A stretch of DNA of 37,847 bases from Lentisphaeria bacterium. Lineage in GTDB: Bacteria; Verrucomicrobiota; Lentisphaeria; Victivallales; Victivallaceae. Under the pieces are notes generated by a model. That model searched no databases. It was not told the origin of the DNA and saw nothing but the letters and a program-made list of their open reading frames with translations. The stretch spans positions 1 to 37,847 of the forward strand of contig JAFTDL010000329.1 in NCBI GenBank assembly GCA_017454215.1. The letters are read 5' to 3'. How positions within the stretch are numbered: the stretch's first letter is position 1; each line of letters begins with the position of its first letter. The translations under genes were made by a program, and so were the position numbers. Below, piece by piece: positions 1 through 7,942 of the stretch.

Positions 1-454
1 CTATCTGGGCGTCAAGATCCAGTTCCAGCCCAAGATCATCGACGAGCGCGTGATCGACGTCGACGTCAAGCTGCCGCCCATCAAGACCTTCGTCGACTGG
101 ATGGTTTTCGATGCCCGCCGGATCCAGGTCGACGGCACCTACGACGACGGCGAATACTACAAGATGCCGATCTTCAATGAACGTGCGATCACCACGTCGG
201 CGCGGGTCTATGACGGCGACACGATCCTCGTGGGCGGTATTGCCACCGACCTCACCAAGACCTGCAGCGACAAGATCCCGATCCTCGGCGATCTGCCTTT
301 CATCGGAAGGTTCTTCCAGTCGCGGTACACCGAGGCGGAGAAGGGAAATCTGCTGATCTTCCTCACCTGCCGCATCGTCAATCCCGACGGCAGCGCCAAG
401 TATCCTGAGGGCAGACGGGCCAACGGCGTCGTGAATTTCGGCAAGAATCTCTAA
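1..454 (+). CDS. Secretin-type outer-membrane protein, C-terminal part (5' end outside window)
   Basis: The reading frame is open from base 2, so the gene starts upstream of the window; about 150 C-terminal residues are present. The sequence VGGIATDLT followed by [16 protein letters not shown] and [15 protein letters not shown] matches the conserved C-terminal secretin core shared by type II secretion (GspD) and type IV pilus (PilQ) secretins. Secretins form multimeric gated channels in the outer membrane. No neighbouring pilus or Gsp genes are visible, so the exact system cannot be named. The gene ends with TAA and is followed by a GC-rich hairpin at 498-527. The secretin-family call is firm; the role (pilus, type II or other) is open. 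Confidence 0.85.
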   Translation, partial: YLGVKIQFQPKIIDERVIDVDVKLPPIKTFVDWMVFDARRIQVDGTYDDGEYYKMPIFNERAITTSARVYDGDTILVGGIATDLTKTCSDKIPILGDLPFIGRFFQSRYTEAEKGNLLIFLTCRIVNPDGSAKYPEGRRANGVVNFGKNL

Positions 455-497
455 CGGAGGGATGCCGGGTCCCGTTCTTCCGGAGAATCATCCGTCG

Positions 498-527
498 CCG
501 CCCGCCTTCCCCCCGGACGGCGGGCGG
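498..527 (+). terminator. GC-rich hairpin after the secretin gene, possible terminator
   Basis: A perfect 9-bp stem, CCGCCCGCC (498-506) with GGCGGGCGG (519-527), has a 12-nt loop and lies 44 bases after the secretin stop. It is followed only by TTCTGC, so the U tract is poor and termination may be weak. A second small hairpin with a UUCG tetraloop (581-594, CCGCC/GGCGG) follows, with a T run at 602-606 just before the ppiB ribosome-binding site. Confidence 0.45.
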
Positions 528-630
528 TTCTGCAACCGGAGGAGAGCGGTGGTCGTTTTCCGGGAGACCGCAAATTGAAACCGCCTTCGGGCGGATGAAG
601 GTTTTTGAGATATTTTTCGGGAGGAAAATC

Positions 631-1131
631 ATGGTCACACTCAAAACAAATTTCGGAGACATCGTCATTGAGCTTTTCGAGAAGGAAGCTCCGGTCACGG
701 TGAAGAATTTTCTCAGTTACGTCAACTCGGGGTTTTACAAGGAAACACTGTTTCACCGGGTCATTCCGGGATTCATGATCCAGGGCGGCGGCATGGACCG
801 GTCGTTCGATCAGAAAGCGACGGGCTCTCCGATCAAAAACGAGGCCGCCAACCAGCTTTCGAACAAGCGCGGCACCATCGCCATGGCCCGGACGAGCGTC
901 GTGGACTCCGCAACCAGCCAGTTCTTCATCAATCTGGCGGACAACGATTTTCTGGATTTCCGCGCGCCGACGCCCCAGCACTACGGCTACTGCGTTTTCG
1001 GCAAGGTCGTTTCCGGAATGGACGTGGTCGACCGGATCGCGGGCGTGGCCACCGGCCGGCGGGGCATGCACACGGACGTGCCTCAGGAGGATGTCGTCAT
1101 TCTCGATGCCGTTGCGGGGAGTGAAAAATGA
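631..1131 (+). CDS. ppiB: Peptidyl-prolyl cis-trans isomerase, cyclophilin type
   Basis: A cyclophilin of 166 residues that catalyses cis-trans isomerisation of peptidyl-prolyl bonds. The active-site segment [13 protein letters not shown] spans residues 41-53, with the catalytic Arg at 43, and [12 protein letters not shown] follows at 94-105. No signal peptide is present, so it is probably cytoplasmic. The ATG at 631 was chosen over an upstream in-frame ATG at 595 because GGGAGG lies just ahead of it and [15 protein letters not shown] is the normal cyclophilin start. The stop overlaps the start of the CstA-like gene (ATGA at 1128-1131), which suggests translational coupling. Confidence 0.95.
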   Translation: MVTLKTNFGDIVIELFEKEAPVTVKNFLSYVNSGFYKETLFHRVIPGFMIQGGGMDRSFDQKATGSPIKNEAANQLSNKRGTIAMARTSVVDSATSQFFINLADNDFLDFRAPTPQHYGYCVFGKVVSGMDVVDRIAGVATGRRGMHTDVPQEDVVILDAVAGSEK

Positions 1132-2588
1132 AACTTTTCATCGCAGGTCTTCTGATCCTTCTGGCCGGTTATGCCGTCTACGGACGTCTTGTCGAAAAAG
1201 TTCTCGAACCCGACGACCGTGAGACGCCCGCCGTCTCGCGGCGCGACGGAGTGGACTTCATGGTGCTTCCCCACTGGAAGAACATGCTCATCCAGCTGCT
1301 CAACATCGCGGGCATCGGGCCGGTCATCGGCGTGATCCTCGGCATCAAGTTCGGCGTCATCGCCTTCGTGATCATTCCCGTCGGCAACATCATCGGCGGC
1401 TCGGTCCACGATTTTCTCTCAGGCATGATGTCCCTGCGCAGCGGCGGAGCGAATCTGCCCGAGATCATCAGGGAGAACATCGGCAAAAGGTTCTATCCTT
1501 ACTTTTCGGCGTTCATGATCTTTCTGTTGCTGCTGGTGGTGGCGGTCTTCATCAACGTGCCCGCCCAGCTGGTGGACGGCATGGTCCCGGGTCACTCCGT
1601 TTTCTGGTTTGCCGTGGTGGTGATCTTTGCCTACTACATCATCGCGACCCTCTTTCCCGTCGACAAGATCATCGGGTTGTGCTATCCGTTCTTCGGCGCG
1701 CTGCTTCTTCTGGGGACGTTCGCCGTGTTTTGCGGAATGATCGTCAAACTCGTCGACGCCCCGCAGCTGCTGGAGGAATCCGCGGCGTTCAAGGCGCGCA
1801 TGTTCACTCCGGCCAAGGACCAGCCGATCATACCCATGCTCTTCGTCACCATCGCCTGCGGTATCCTCTCTGGGTTCCACGCCACGCAGAGTCCCATCAT
1901 CGCCCGCACCATGTCCAGCGAAAGGCAGGCGCGCTCCTCGTTCTACGGCATGATGGTCGTCGAGGGGGTAATCGCCATGATCTGGGCCGGAGCGGCGCTG
2001 ATGATCTACAATCTCTTTCCCGAGCTCATGGCCAAGGTGCCGGGCAAGGTGCTGGGCGACATCACGGGATTCTTTCTGGGCAAATACGCGGGGAGCGTCA
2101 CCGTCATCAGCGTCATCATTCTGGCCGTCACCAGCGGCGACACCGCCATGCGCAGTCTGCGTCTGAGTTTGGCCGAGATGGCCCGGATCCCCCAGAAGAA
2201 GATCGCCAACCGCATCATTCTCTGTGTGCCGCTTATCGTGATCGTGGCGCTGCTGCTCTGGTGGTCCAACAAGAGCGCCGCCACGTTCAATCAGCTGTGG
2301 AACTACTTTGCCTGGGGCAATCAGGTGCTGGCCGCGTGCACTTTGGCCGCGGGAACGATCTGGCTGGGTGTGCGCGGCAAATCCGGCTGGATCGCCTGGC
2401 TGCCCGGCGCGTTCATCAGTTTCGTGGTCATCACCTATATTCTGTGGACCTCCCCCGCTCACCGCGGTCCCGCGGGAGTCGGACTGGAACTCGACTACGC
2501 CTATCTGCTGGCCGGATTCTTCGTCGTGATCATAACCATGATGCTCTATGAACGGATCGAGATCCTGCGGAAAGAGACCCGGCAGTGA
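1128..2588 (+). CDS. CstA-family carbon-starvation-type membrane transporter
   Basis: A polytopic membrane protein of 486 residues with many hydrophobic segments. N-terminal landmarks are an inner-membrane start ([20 protein letters not shown]), [21 protein letters not shown] and [19 protein letters not shown], all typical of the CstA family (Pfam CstA). Family members import peptides or pyruvate under carbon limitation. This one is shorter than E. coli CstA (about 700 residues), so its substrate is uncertain. The gene overlaps ppiB upstream by four bases and waaG downstream by four (GTGA at 2585-2588), so the three are almost certainly one transcript. Confidence 0.9.
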   Translation: MKLFIAGLLILLAGYAVYGRLVEKVLEPDDRETPAVSRRDGVDFMVLPHWKNMLIQLLNIAGIGPVIGVILGIKFGVIAFVIIPVGNIIGGSVHDFLSGMMSLRSGGANLPEIIRENIGKRFYPYFSAFMIFLLLLVVAVFINVPAQLVDGMVPGHSVFWFAVVVIFAYYIIATLFPVDKIIGLCYPFFGALLLLGTFAVFCGMIVKLVDAPQLLEESAAFKARMFTPAKDQPIIPMLFVTIACGILSGFHATQSPIIARTMSSERQARSSFYGMMVVEGVIAMIWAGAALMIYNLFPELMAKVPGKVLGDITGFFLGKYAGSVTVISVIILAVTSGDTAMRSLRLSLAEMARIPQKKIANRIILCVPLIVIVALLLWWSNKSAATFNQLWNYFAWGNQVLAACTLAAGTIWLGVRGKSGWIAWLPGAFISFVVITYILWTSPAHRGPAGVGLELDYAYLLAGFFVVIITMMLYERIEILRKETRQ

Positions 2589-3700
2589 AGGTCGCCATCG
2601 GGATATTCGTCTACTTCCCGTACGGCGGTCTTCAGTCCGACATGAAAAAGATCGCCGCGGAACTGGCTTCACGCGGAGCCGACGTAACTGTTTACACCGG
2701 CGCGTGGCGCGATACGGAGCGTCCGGCCGGGATCCGGGTCGTCGAACTCGACGTCTCGGGCGCCTCCAGCCATGTCCGGGCCGTGGATTTCGCCCGTAAA
2801 TTCCGCCGGGCCGCCGCGGACGCCGATGTGCGGATCGCCTTCAACCGCTTCGGCGGATGCGAGTTCTACTTTGCCGGAGACGATTGCTACGGTGCCGAAC
2901 TTGCCCGGCGGCGGGGCGGTTTTCTTTTGAAGCATCTGCCCCGCTACCGGACATTTTCCGCGCTGGAAAAGGAGATATTTTCTCCGGCGTCCGCCACGAA
3001 AATTCTTTATATCGCGCCCCGGCAGTGCGAGGAATTCCGTGCCGTCTACGGAACTCAGAAGGAGCGCTTCTTTCTTCTGCCGCCGGGGATCGGGGAAGAA
3101 TTCGTCCCGCCGGACGCGGCCCGGCGGCGGGAGTGCCGCGACGGACTGGGGATCGCGGACGGCGAGTTTTCGGCCCTCTTCGTCGCCGCCCAGTGGCAGC
3201 TCAAGGGCGGGGACAGGATCCTCGCCGCCTTTTCCCGCCTTCCGGAGGAGATCAGAAAAAGACTGCGTCTGGACTTCGTCGGCAGCGCGCCCGGCTCCGC
3301 CCGGCGTCTGGCCGAAAGATACGGCGTTTCCGACCGCTGCCGTTTTCACGGTGTTCAGCCCCGTGCGGAAGAGTTTTATCAGGCGGCCGACGTGCTGCTT
3401 CATCCCGCCCGCAAGGAGGCAGCGGGGAACGTGATCTCCGAGGCGCTGGGGTGCGGGATCCCCGTGATCTCCGCCGGGGTCTGCGGATTTTCGTCTCTGG
3501 TGCGCAAGTCCGGGGCGGGGATCGTGCTGGAGGAACCCTTTGATCCGGATTCTTTCGTCCGGGCCTGCGGAGAGTGGTTTGCCCGGCGCGAAGAATTTTC
3601 CGCACTGGCGCTCCGGGCGGCCTCGACCCTTCATCTCCGCGGGCGTGCGGCGGCGGCCGCCGAGATCAGTCTCGGAAGCGTTCCGGAACGCAGGGCTTGA
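2585..3700 (+). CDS. waaG: WaaG-like LPS core glucosyltransferase (GT4)
   Basis: A GT4 glycosyltransferase of 371 residues. It resembles E. coli WaaG (LPS glucosyltransferase I) closely from end to end: YFPYGGLQ at residues 10-17, an FYFAGDDCY-like segment near 94, LLPPGIG at 165-170, and HPARKEAAG at 273-281 with the probable catalytic Glu278. Glu286 and the VCGF segment follow. In E. coli WaaG adds the first glucose to heptose II of the inner core from UDP-glucose at the cytoplasmic face. Here it starts with GTG, overlapping the CstA-like stop. No other core-assembly genes adjoin it. Acceptor and sugar are inferred from the family. Confidence 0.85.
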   Translation: MKVAIGIFVYFPYGGLQSDMKKIAAELASRGADVTVYTGAWRDTERPAGIRVVELDVSGASSHVRAVDFARKFRRAAADADVRIAFNRFGGCEFYFAGDDCYGAELARRRGGFLLKHLPRYRTFSALEKEIFSPASATKILYIAPRQCEEFRAVYGTQKERFFLLPPGIGEEFVPPDAARRRECRDGLGIADGEFSALFVAAQWQLKGGDRILAAFSRLPEEIRKRLRLDFVGSAPGSARRLAERYGVSDRCRFHGVQPRAEEFYQAADVLLHPARKEAAGNVISEALGCGIPVISAGVCGFSSLVRKSGAGIVLEEPFDPDSFVRACGEWFARREEFSALALRAASTLHLRGRAAAAAEISLGSVPERRA

Positions 3701-3709
3701 TGCCGTCGG

Positions 3710-3726
3710 GCGGACGGTCCGTCCGC
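3710..3726 (+). terminator. Short hairpin after waaG, possible terminator
   Basis: A perfect 7-bp stem, GCGGACG/CGTCCGC, with a 3-nt loop begins 10 bases after the waaG stop. It is followed by ACCGAATGTTTT, so the T tract is short and distant. It lies between convergent genes and could act on the ppiB-cstA-waaG transcript. Confidence 0.4.
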
Positions 3727-3812
3727 ACCGAATGTTTTCAGAGCGTCACCGGAACGGCGTTCTTATCCTCTTCCGCCTGCTGCTCCGCCCTCGCTCTGCC
3801 CGGCGGCCCGGG

Positions 3813-5237
3813 TCACTGATCCGCCAGGCGGCGGACGAGGGTTTTCATGAAGGTGTAAAATTCCCCGACGGCGGCGATGGAAACGTGTTCCTGCGGCGTG
3901 TGTATGTCGAACATGTCCGGTCCGCAGCTCATCATCCGCAGACGGGGATTTCCGCCCGCGAAAATGCCTGCTTCGAGTCCCGCGTGAATGACCTCGATGC
4001 GCGTCTCTTTGCCGGTCAGTTCCCGGCGCACGCGCACCGCCGTTTCCGGCAGGGAAGAGCCGGGATCCGGCGTCCAGCCGGGATACTCCGAAGTGATTTC
4101 GACTTCGGGCTTCAGGAACGAAAAGTGGTCGATGAGCCGCCGCGTATGCGCTCTGCGCCGTGCGTCGTCCAGACTGCGGGTGCTGAAGACAAGACGCAGC
4201 GTATTTCCATCCGCGCGCAGCGAGGCGATGTTGCCGCTGGTGAGCGGTACGCCGTACTCCTTTGAAAACTCCGCCACGCCGTGGGGCGCGGCGGAGAGCA
4301 GCTGCAGAAATTGCTCCCGGAAATCCCAGCTCCACACCCGCTCCGGCGCCGGACAGGGCGAAATGTCAAGGTCGAGCGTGAAAGCCGGATCCAGTTCTTT
4401 GCGGCACGCCTCCGCGGCGGCGCGCAGAAGCGGCGCCGTCCGGTCGGGATCGGCGAGGACGGCAGTGATCTCCGCCCGGTCGGGAATGGCGTTGTCCACC
4501 GTTCCCCCCGAGAAGGCGGAAACGGCGCAGTCGGCGGCTCCGACGATGCGCGCCAGCATGGTGAGCGCGTTGCCGCGCTTCTCGTGGATGCAGACACCGG
4601 AGTGACCGCCGGGCAGTCCCGAAAGGGTGATCTTCACCGCCTTTCCCGCCGGAGCGGGGATCTGCGGCGCGGTGAACGTCAGATGCACCCGTGCTCCCCC
4701 CGCGCACCCGACGCAGATCTTGCCGGATTCGCCGTGGTCGAGATTGATGAGGATATCCCCGTCGAGGAAGTCGGGAGCGAGGTTTGCCGCGCCGACAAGT
4801 CCCGTCTCCTCACTGACGGTGAAGAGGGCGGAGAGGTTCCCGTCAAGTTCCGGCTCGGCCAGCAGAGCCATGGCGACGGCCACGCCGATGCCGTCATCCG
4901 CGCCGAGGGTCGTTCCCTCCGCGCGGACGAAGCCGTTCTCCGCGACCGGCGTCACGGGGTCGCGGGAAAAATCGAATTTCTTTCCCGGCGCGGCCTGCGG
5001 GACCATGTCCAGATGTCCCTGCAGAACGATCCGGGGCGTATCCTCCCGGCCCGGAGCGGCCTTGCGGTCGATCCTGAGGTTGAAAAAACCGTCCGTGCGG
5101 ACCATCCAGCCGTTCTTTTGCGCCTCTTCCGCAAGGAAACGGGACAATTTTTCCTCATTGCCCGAAGCATGGGGGATGGCGCAGATCTCGGCGAAACGCC
5201 GCCACACGGCGGCGGGTTCCAGTGATAAAATGTCCAT
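3813..5237 (-). CDS. pepD: PepD-type aminoacyl-histidine dipeptidase (M20C)
   Basis: A zinc aminopeptidase of 474 residues in peptidase family M20C, which cleaves dipeptides such as Xaa-His in the cytoplasm. The metal and catalytic signatures are in order: GHLDM with His75 and Asp77, GADDGIGVA with Asp114/115, and SEETG with Glu143/144 (general base and ligand). A lid/dimerisation region follows and the C-terminal catalytic half ends near HTPQEHVSI, supplying the last His. The ATG at 5237 was preferred to a GTG six bases upstream because AGGAAG sits five bases before it. It is convergent with waaG and is preceded by a plausible promoter at 5263-5291, so it is probably transcribed alone. Confidence 0.92.
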   Translation of the reverse strand: MDILSLEPAAVWRRFAEICAIPHASGNEEKLSRFLAEEAQKNGWMVRTDGFFNLRIDRKAAPGREDTPRIVLQGHLDMVPQAAPGKKFDFSRDPVTPVAENGFVRAEGTTLGADDGIGVAVAMALLAEPELDGNLSALFTVSEETGLVGAANLAPDFLDGDILINLDHGESGKICVGCAGGARVHLTFTAPQIPAPAGKAVKITLSGLPGGHSGVCIHEKRGNALTMLARIVGAADCAVSAFSGGTVDNAIPDRAEITAVLADPDRTAPLLRAAAEACRKELDPAFTLDLDISPCPAPERVWSWDFREQFLQLLSAAPHGVAEFSKEYGVPLTSGNIASLRADGNTLRLVFSTRSLDDARRRAHTRRLIDHFSFLKPEVEITSEYPGWTPDPGSSLPETAVRVRRELTGKETRIEVIHAGLEAGIFAGGNPRLRMMSCGPDMFDIHTPQEHVSIAAVGEFYTFMKTLVRRLADQ

Positions 5238-5262
5238 AACCACTTCCTGATATACCGATGCT

Positions 5263-5291
5263 AAGATACACGCAAAAGCCTCCTTTTACAA
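5263..5291 (-). promoter_or_regulatory. Probable promoter of pepD
   Basis: On the minus strand TTGTAA (-35, 5291-5286) and TATCTT (-10, 5268-5263) are separated by 17 bases. Each matches the sigma-70 consensus at four of six positions. They lie 26 bases ahead of the pepD start. The rest of the gap to the FkbM gene (5292-5523) shows no further convincing feature. Confidence 0.4.
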
Positions 5292-5523
5292 GGAAGCGCC
5301 CGGAAAATTGCGCATATTTTCGAGCTGTTTTTGCGCCTCTGCGCCCAGACGGCTTCGCCGTACGTCCTTCCCCGTTTCCGCCGTCTTCGCCAGGATTATG
5401 AACAAGCCGGGACTTCCGGAACGGGTGGCGGCTGTACCGCTCTGCATAAGAACACAGGCATCAAAAATGCGCGCAAGGAAGTTTCGGGCGGAAAATCTCC
5501 CGGTTCGAAACAACCGGGCTCTT

Positions 5524-6465
5524 TCAAGCGCCCCACTCTGCAGGATAGGCAAACAGGGAATACTCACCGTGCAAGGTGTATGGAGAAAACTGTTTTATTT
5601 CGCAGTGATAATCGATATTCCAAGATTTCAATGTCCGATAGATTCCCGCAAATTCCTCCTCATTGTGATAGATCGACAAAGACAGCAGCGGACGATCCCG
5701 AAAAATAGTTTCCCTGGCGCCGTTCAGGAAATGCAGCCCTGCACCTTCGATGTCCGCTTTGAGAACACCGAATGGAGAAGAATAACCGGAGGAGAGATCA
5801 TCCAGCTTTCTGCATTCCATTCCACCGAACTCTCCGGATTGATCCGACAAGGCGAACGGCTCCAGCTTATAAAGCTCCTGCGGGATGGAATTCTTTTTCA
5901 GGTTCCTGATCAGAATCCGGCGATTCTCCTCGTTTGGTTCGAAAATAATGATCTTTTCCGGAGAATACCCGAAAAAAACGGTTGCGGAATCCCCGAGCCA
6001 TCCGCCAACGTCCGCGAACAGTTTTCCCGCGAGATTCTTTTTCAGAAAATCCGGAGAAAAACGAAGCCCGTGGTGATAATACAGCGATTCCGGTCCCGGC
6101 TGGACCCGGGAAAAATGATATTTGCGCAATGCTCTCCTGTATTCAGGATATAACTTTCTGAATTCTTCTTTTTCCGACGGTTCGTAGAAATACTTCGGAT
6201 GAACCATAAAGCCGTTCGGCGGACAACGGTACTGGCGATGCATAAATTTCTTTGCCAGATCAATGGATTCCCTGTCCAGACCACTGAAAATCTCCTCTAC
6301 TTCCGCGTCGGAAAATATTCTGTTGTTTCCAAAATCGGAGTAACTCGAATCCGCGAACTGCAGATCGGCATGAAATGCAATCAGGGCCATGTCAAATCGG
6401 CGGCCAAGGGGGAGAGAACGGAGGAAGGGGGACAATACTTTCGCATAAGCAGACAGAATATCCAT
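5524..6465 (-). CDS. FkbM-family SAM-dependent methyltransferase
   Basis: A protein of 313 residues. The N-terminal 140 residues are not recognisable. The C-terminal half carries a class I methyltransferase fold of the FkbM type: motif I ADVGGWLGDS (151-160), the acidic strand-2 end IIIFEPN with Glu176, and FGVLKADIEGAG (232-243) with Asp238/Glu240. RPLLSLSIYH follows. FkbM enzymes usually O-methylate sugars or polyketides, so modification of a surface glycan is plausible but not shown. The start has GAGGTG a few bases upstream. Base composition is markedly lower in G+C than its neighbours (25 of 60 in 6121-6180 against 42 of 60 in 4441-4500 within pepD), which suggests recent transfer. Confidence 0.8.
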   Translation of the reverse strand: MDILSAYAKVLSPFLRSLPLGRRFDMALIAFHADLQFADSSYSDFGNNRIFSDAEVEEIFSGLDRESIDLAKKFMHRQYRCPPNGFMVHPKYFYEPSEKEEFRKLYPEYRRALRKYHFSRVQPGPESLYYHHGLRFSPDFLKKNLAGKLFADVGGWLGDSATVFFGYSPEKIIIFEPNEENRRILIRNLKKNSIPQELYKLEPFALSDQSGEFGGMECRKLDDLSSGYSSPFGVLKADIEGAGLHFLNGARETIFRDRPLLSLSIYHNEEEFAGIYRTLKSWNIDYHCEIKQFSPYTLHGEYSLFAYPAEWGA

Positions 6466-6521
6466 CGTTCACCTCAATCTTCTAAATACACAGTACATAT
6501 TCACCACATTACTGCTGCAAA

Positions 6522-6533
6522 GCGGATATCCGC
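6522..6533. promoter_or_regulatory. Perfect 12-bp palindrome upstream of the FkbM gene
   Basis: GCGGATATCCGC reads the same on both strands and sits 57 bases upstream of the FkbM start, in an otherwise AT-richer leader. It could be an operator, but no cognate regulator is adjacent and a single site of this length can arise by chance. Confidence 0.2.
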
Positions 6534-6694
6534 AGAAGCAAAACGACCAGCACTGCTGCCGCTTACCGCCGGGCCGCCTCAAAGCGCCTCACCGCCTTCA
6601 TGCGTCTCAGGCGCTCCTGCGGTCCTCCCGTTTTTTTTCGAGTGCATCAACCAGCCAGACCACCGGGAACCGAACCGGGATCTGCAAAAAAGAC

Positions 6695-6721
6695 GACAAA
6701 ACAGCTCGCCGCAAACGGAGC
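6695..6721 (-). terminator. Possible terminator of the prs-to-arnC gene run
   Basis: On the minus strand GCTC (6721-6718) pairs with GAGC (6707-6704), with inner CG/CG pairs. The hairpin begins five bases after the stop of the 81-residue gene and is followed by TGTTTTG and, further on, a TTTTTT run. The stem is short and imperfect. Confidence 0.35.
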
Positions 6722-6725
6722 AAAA

Positions 6726-6971
6726 TTATTCTGAGGCCTCACGCATCATGTCGCGGAATTCCTCGGGCGAAAGGTCGGCGAGCTTCTTGCCGCGGCGCGA
6801 GAGCTTTTCGTTGAACTTGATGGCCGTTTCGGTCATGCGGTCATGCGTCTCCTCCGAACCGCCGACGAGACAGAAGTTGTCGCCTTCGGTGATGCGCTTG
6901 TGACCGTCCTTGTTGTCCAAACCGACGCCGAGGAGCAGGGCGGGATCGTTTTTTTTGCGGGGAACGTCCAT
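6726..6971 (-). CDS. Small conserved-looking protein coupled to arnC, function unknown
   Basis: A protein of 81 residues, very hydrophilic, with no membrane segment or signal peptide. It has an N-terminal LLLGVGLDNKDGHKRIT block, then DNFCLVGGSEETHDRM and a charged helical tail ending SPEEFRDMMREASE. I do not recognise a named domain. The balanced motif-like blocks (GLDN.DGHKRIT; GGSEETH) look like a conserved small protein rather than a chance frame. Its ATG overlaps the arnC stop as TAATG (6973-6969), so it is probably translated by re-initiation after arnC. That placement suggests a role tied to ArnC or lipid A modification, which is inference only. Confidence 0.75.
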   Translation of the reverse strand: MDVPRKKNDPALLLGVGLDNKDGHKRITEGDNFCLVGGSEETHDRMTETAIKFNEKLSRRGKKLADLSPEEFRDMMREASE

Positions 6972-7942
6972 TATTTCTGCTCTTTGCGGCCGAGGATCTC
7001 TTCGATGAAGTAGCGGGGCCTGGCCCGGACATCTGTGTAGATGCGGCCGATGTACTCCCCGATGACGCCGATGCCCACCATCTGGATGCCGGTGAAAATG
7101 AACATCACCGCGAACATGGTGAAGACACCGCTGTTGGCCCACGTGTCGCCGTCCGGCCAGCAGAAGCGGCGGACGATGATGTAGAGGCTCAGAAGGAATC
7201 CGCTGAACCCGGCGAGAAGTCCGAAATAGGTGAGCAGACGCAGGGGCACCGTCGTCATGCACGTCAGAAGATTGAACTGCAGATTGATGAGTTTCCACAG
7301 CGAATACTTGGATTCTCCGACCTTTCTTGCGGCATGCGCCACGGGGATCTCGCACGTGGTGCGGGCGAAACTGTTGCCCAGCACGGGGATGAACGTGCTG
7401 CGTTCGTTGCACTGCAGCATGGCCTCGACCACGAATCTGCGGTAGGCCCGCAGCATACATCCGTAGTCGTTCATGTGCACGCCGGTGGCGGCGCGGGCGA
7501 CGCGGTTGACAATCTTCGAGGCGGCCTTGCGGAAGAGCGTGTCGCGGCGGTTCTGCCGGATGGTGCCGACGACGTCGTTGCCCTTTTCGGCGGCGGCGAT
7601 GAGATTCGGGATCTCCTCGGGCGGGTTCTGCAAATCGGCGTCGAGGGTGATGATAAGATCTCCCCGGACGATGGAGAAGCCCGCCATGATGGCCGAATGC
7701 TGGCCGTAATTGCGGTTGAGGATGCATCCGATCACCTGATCGGGCCGGGCCGCCGCGGCTTTTGAAATGATCTCGCGGGAGGAGTCGCGGCTGCCGTCGT
7801 CGATCAGGATGAACTCGAATTTTCTGCCCGTTTCATCGAGCGTCTTCAAGGTGCGGTCGATCAGCTCCTGCAGACAGCCTTCCTCGTTGTACACGGGAAC
7901 GACCACTGACACATAGTTGACGGAAAAGTCCTTGTTCATCAT
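6971..7942 (-). CDS. arnC: ArnC-like undecaprenyl-phosphate aminoarabinose transferase (GT2)
   Basis: A membrane-anchored GT2 enzyme of 323 residues. It is strikingly like E. coli ArnC throughout: VPVYNEEG near residue 15, NRNYGQHSAIMAGF (76-89), the DADLQNP metal/donor motif (101-107), ERSTFIPVLGN, two C-terminal membrane helices, and the ending GEYIGRIYTDVRARPRYF. ArnC transfers 4-deoxy-4-formamido-L-arabinose from UDP to undecaprenyl phosphate at the inner face of the cytoplasmic membrane. The first ATG overlaps the arnT stop (ATGA); a second ATG follows at 7939. Homologous GT2 enzymes can use other sugars, but this degree of resemblance favours the ArnC reaction. Confidence 0.9.
   Translation of the reverse strand: MMNKDFSVNYVSVVVPVYNEEGCLQELIDRTLKTLDETGRKFEFILIDDGSRDSSREIISKAAAARPDQVIGCILNRNYGQHSAIMAGFSIVRGDLIITLDADLQNPPEEIPNLIAAAEKGNDVVGTIRQNRRDTLFRKAASKIVNRVARAATGVHMNDYGCMLRAYRRFVVEAMLQCNERSTFIPVLGNSFARTTCEIPVAHAARKVGESKYSLWKLINLQFNLLTCMTTVPLRLLTYFGLLAGFSGFLLSLYIIVRRFCWPDGDTWANSGVFTMFAVMFIFTGIQMVGIGVIGEYIGRIYTDVRARPRYFIEEILGRKEQK

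Noticed and set aside
5286..5567. Minus-strand 93-codon frame between pepD and the FkbM gene
   Set aside because: It overlaps the end of the FkbM gene and the pepD promoter, and shows no motif or ribosome-binding site.
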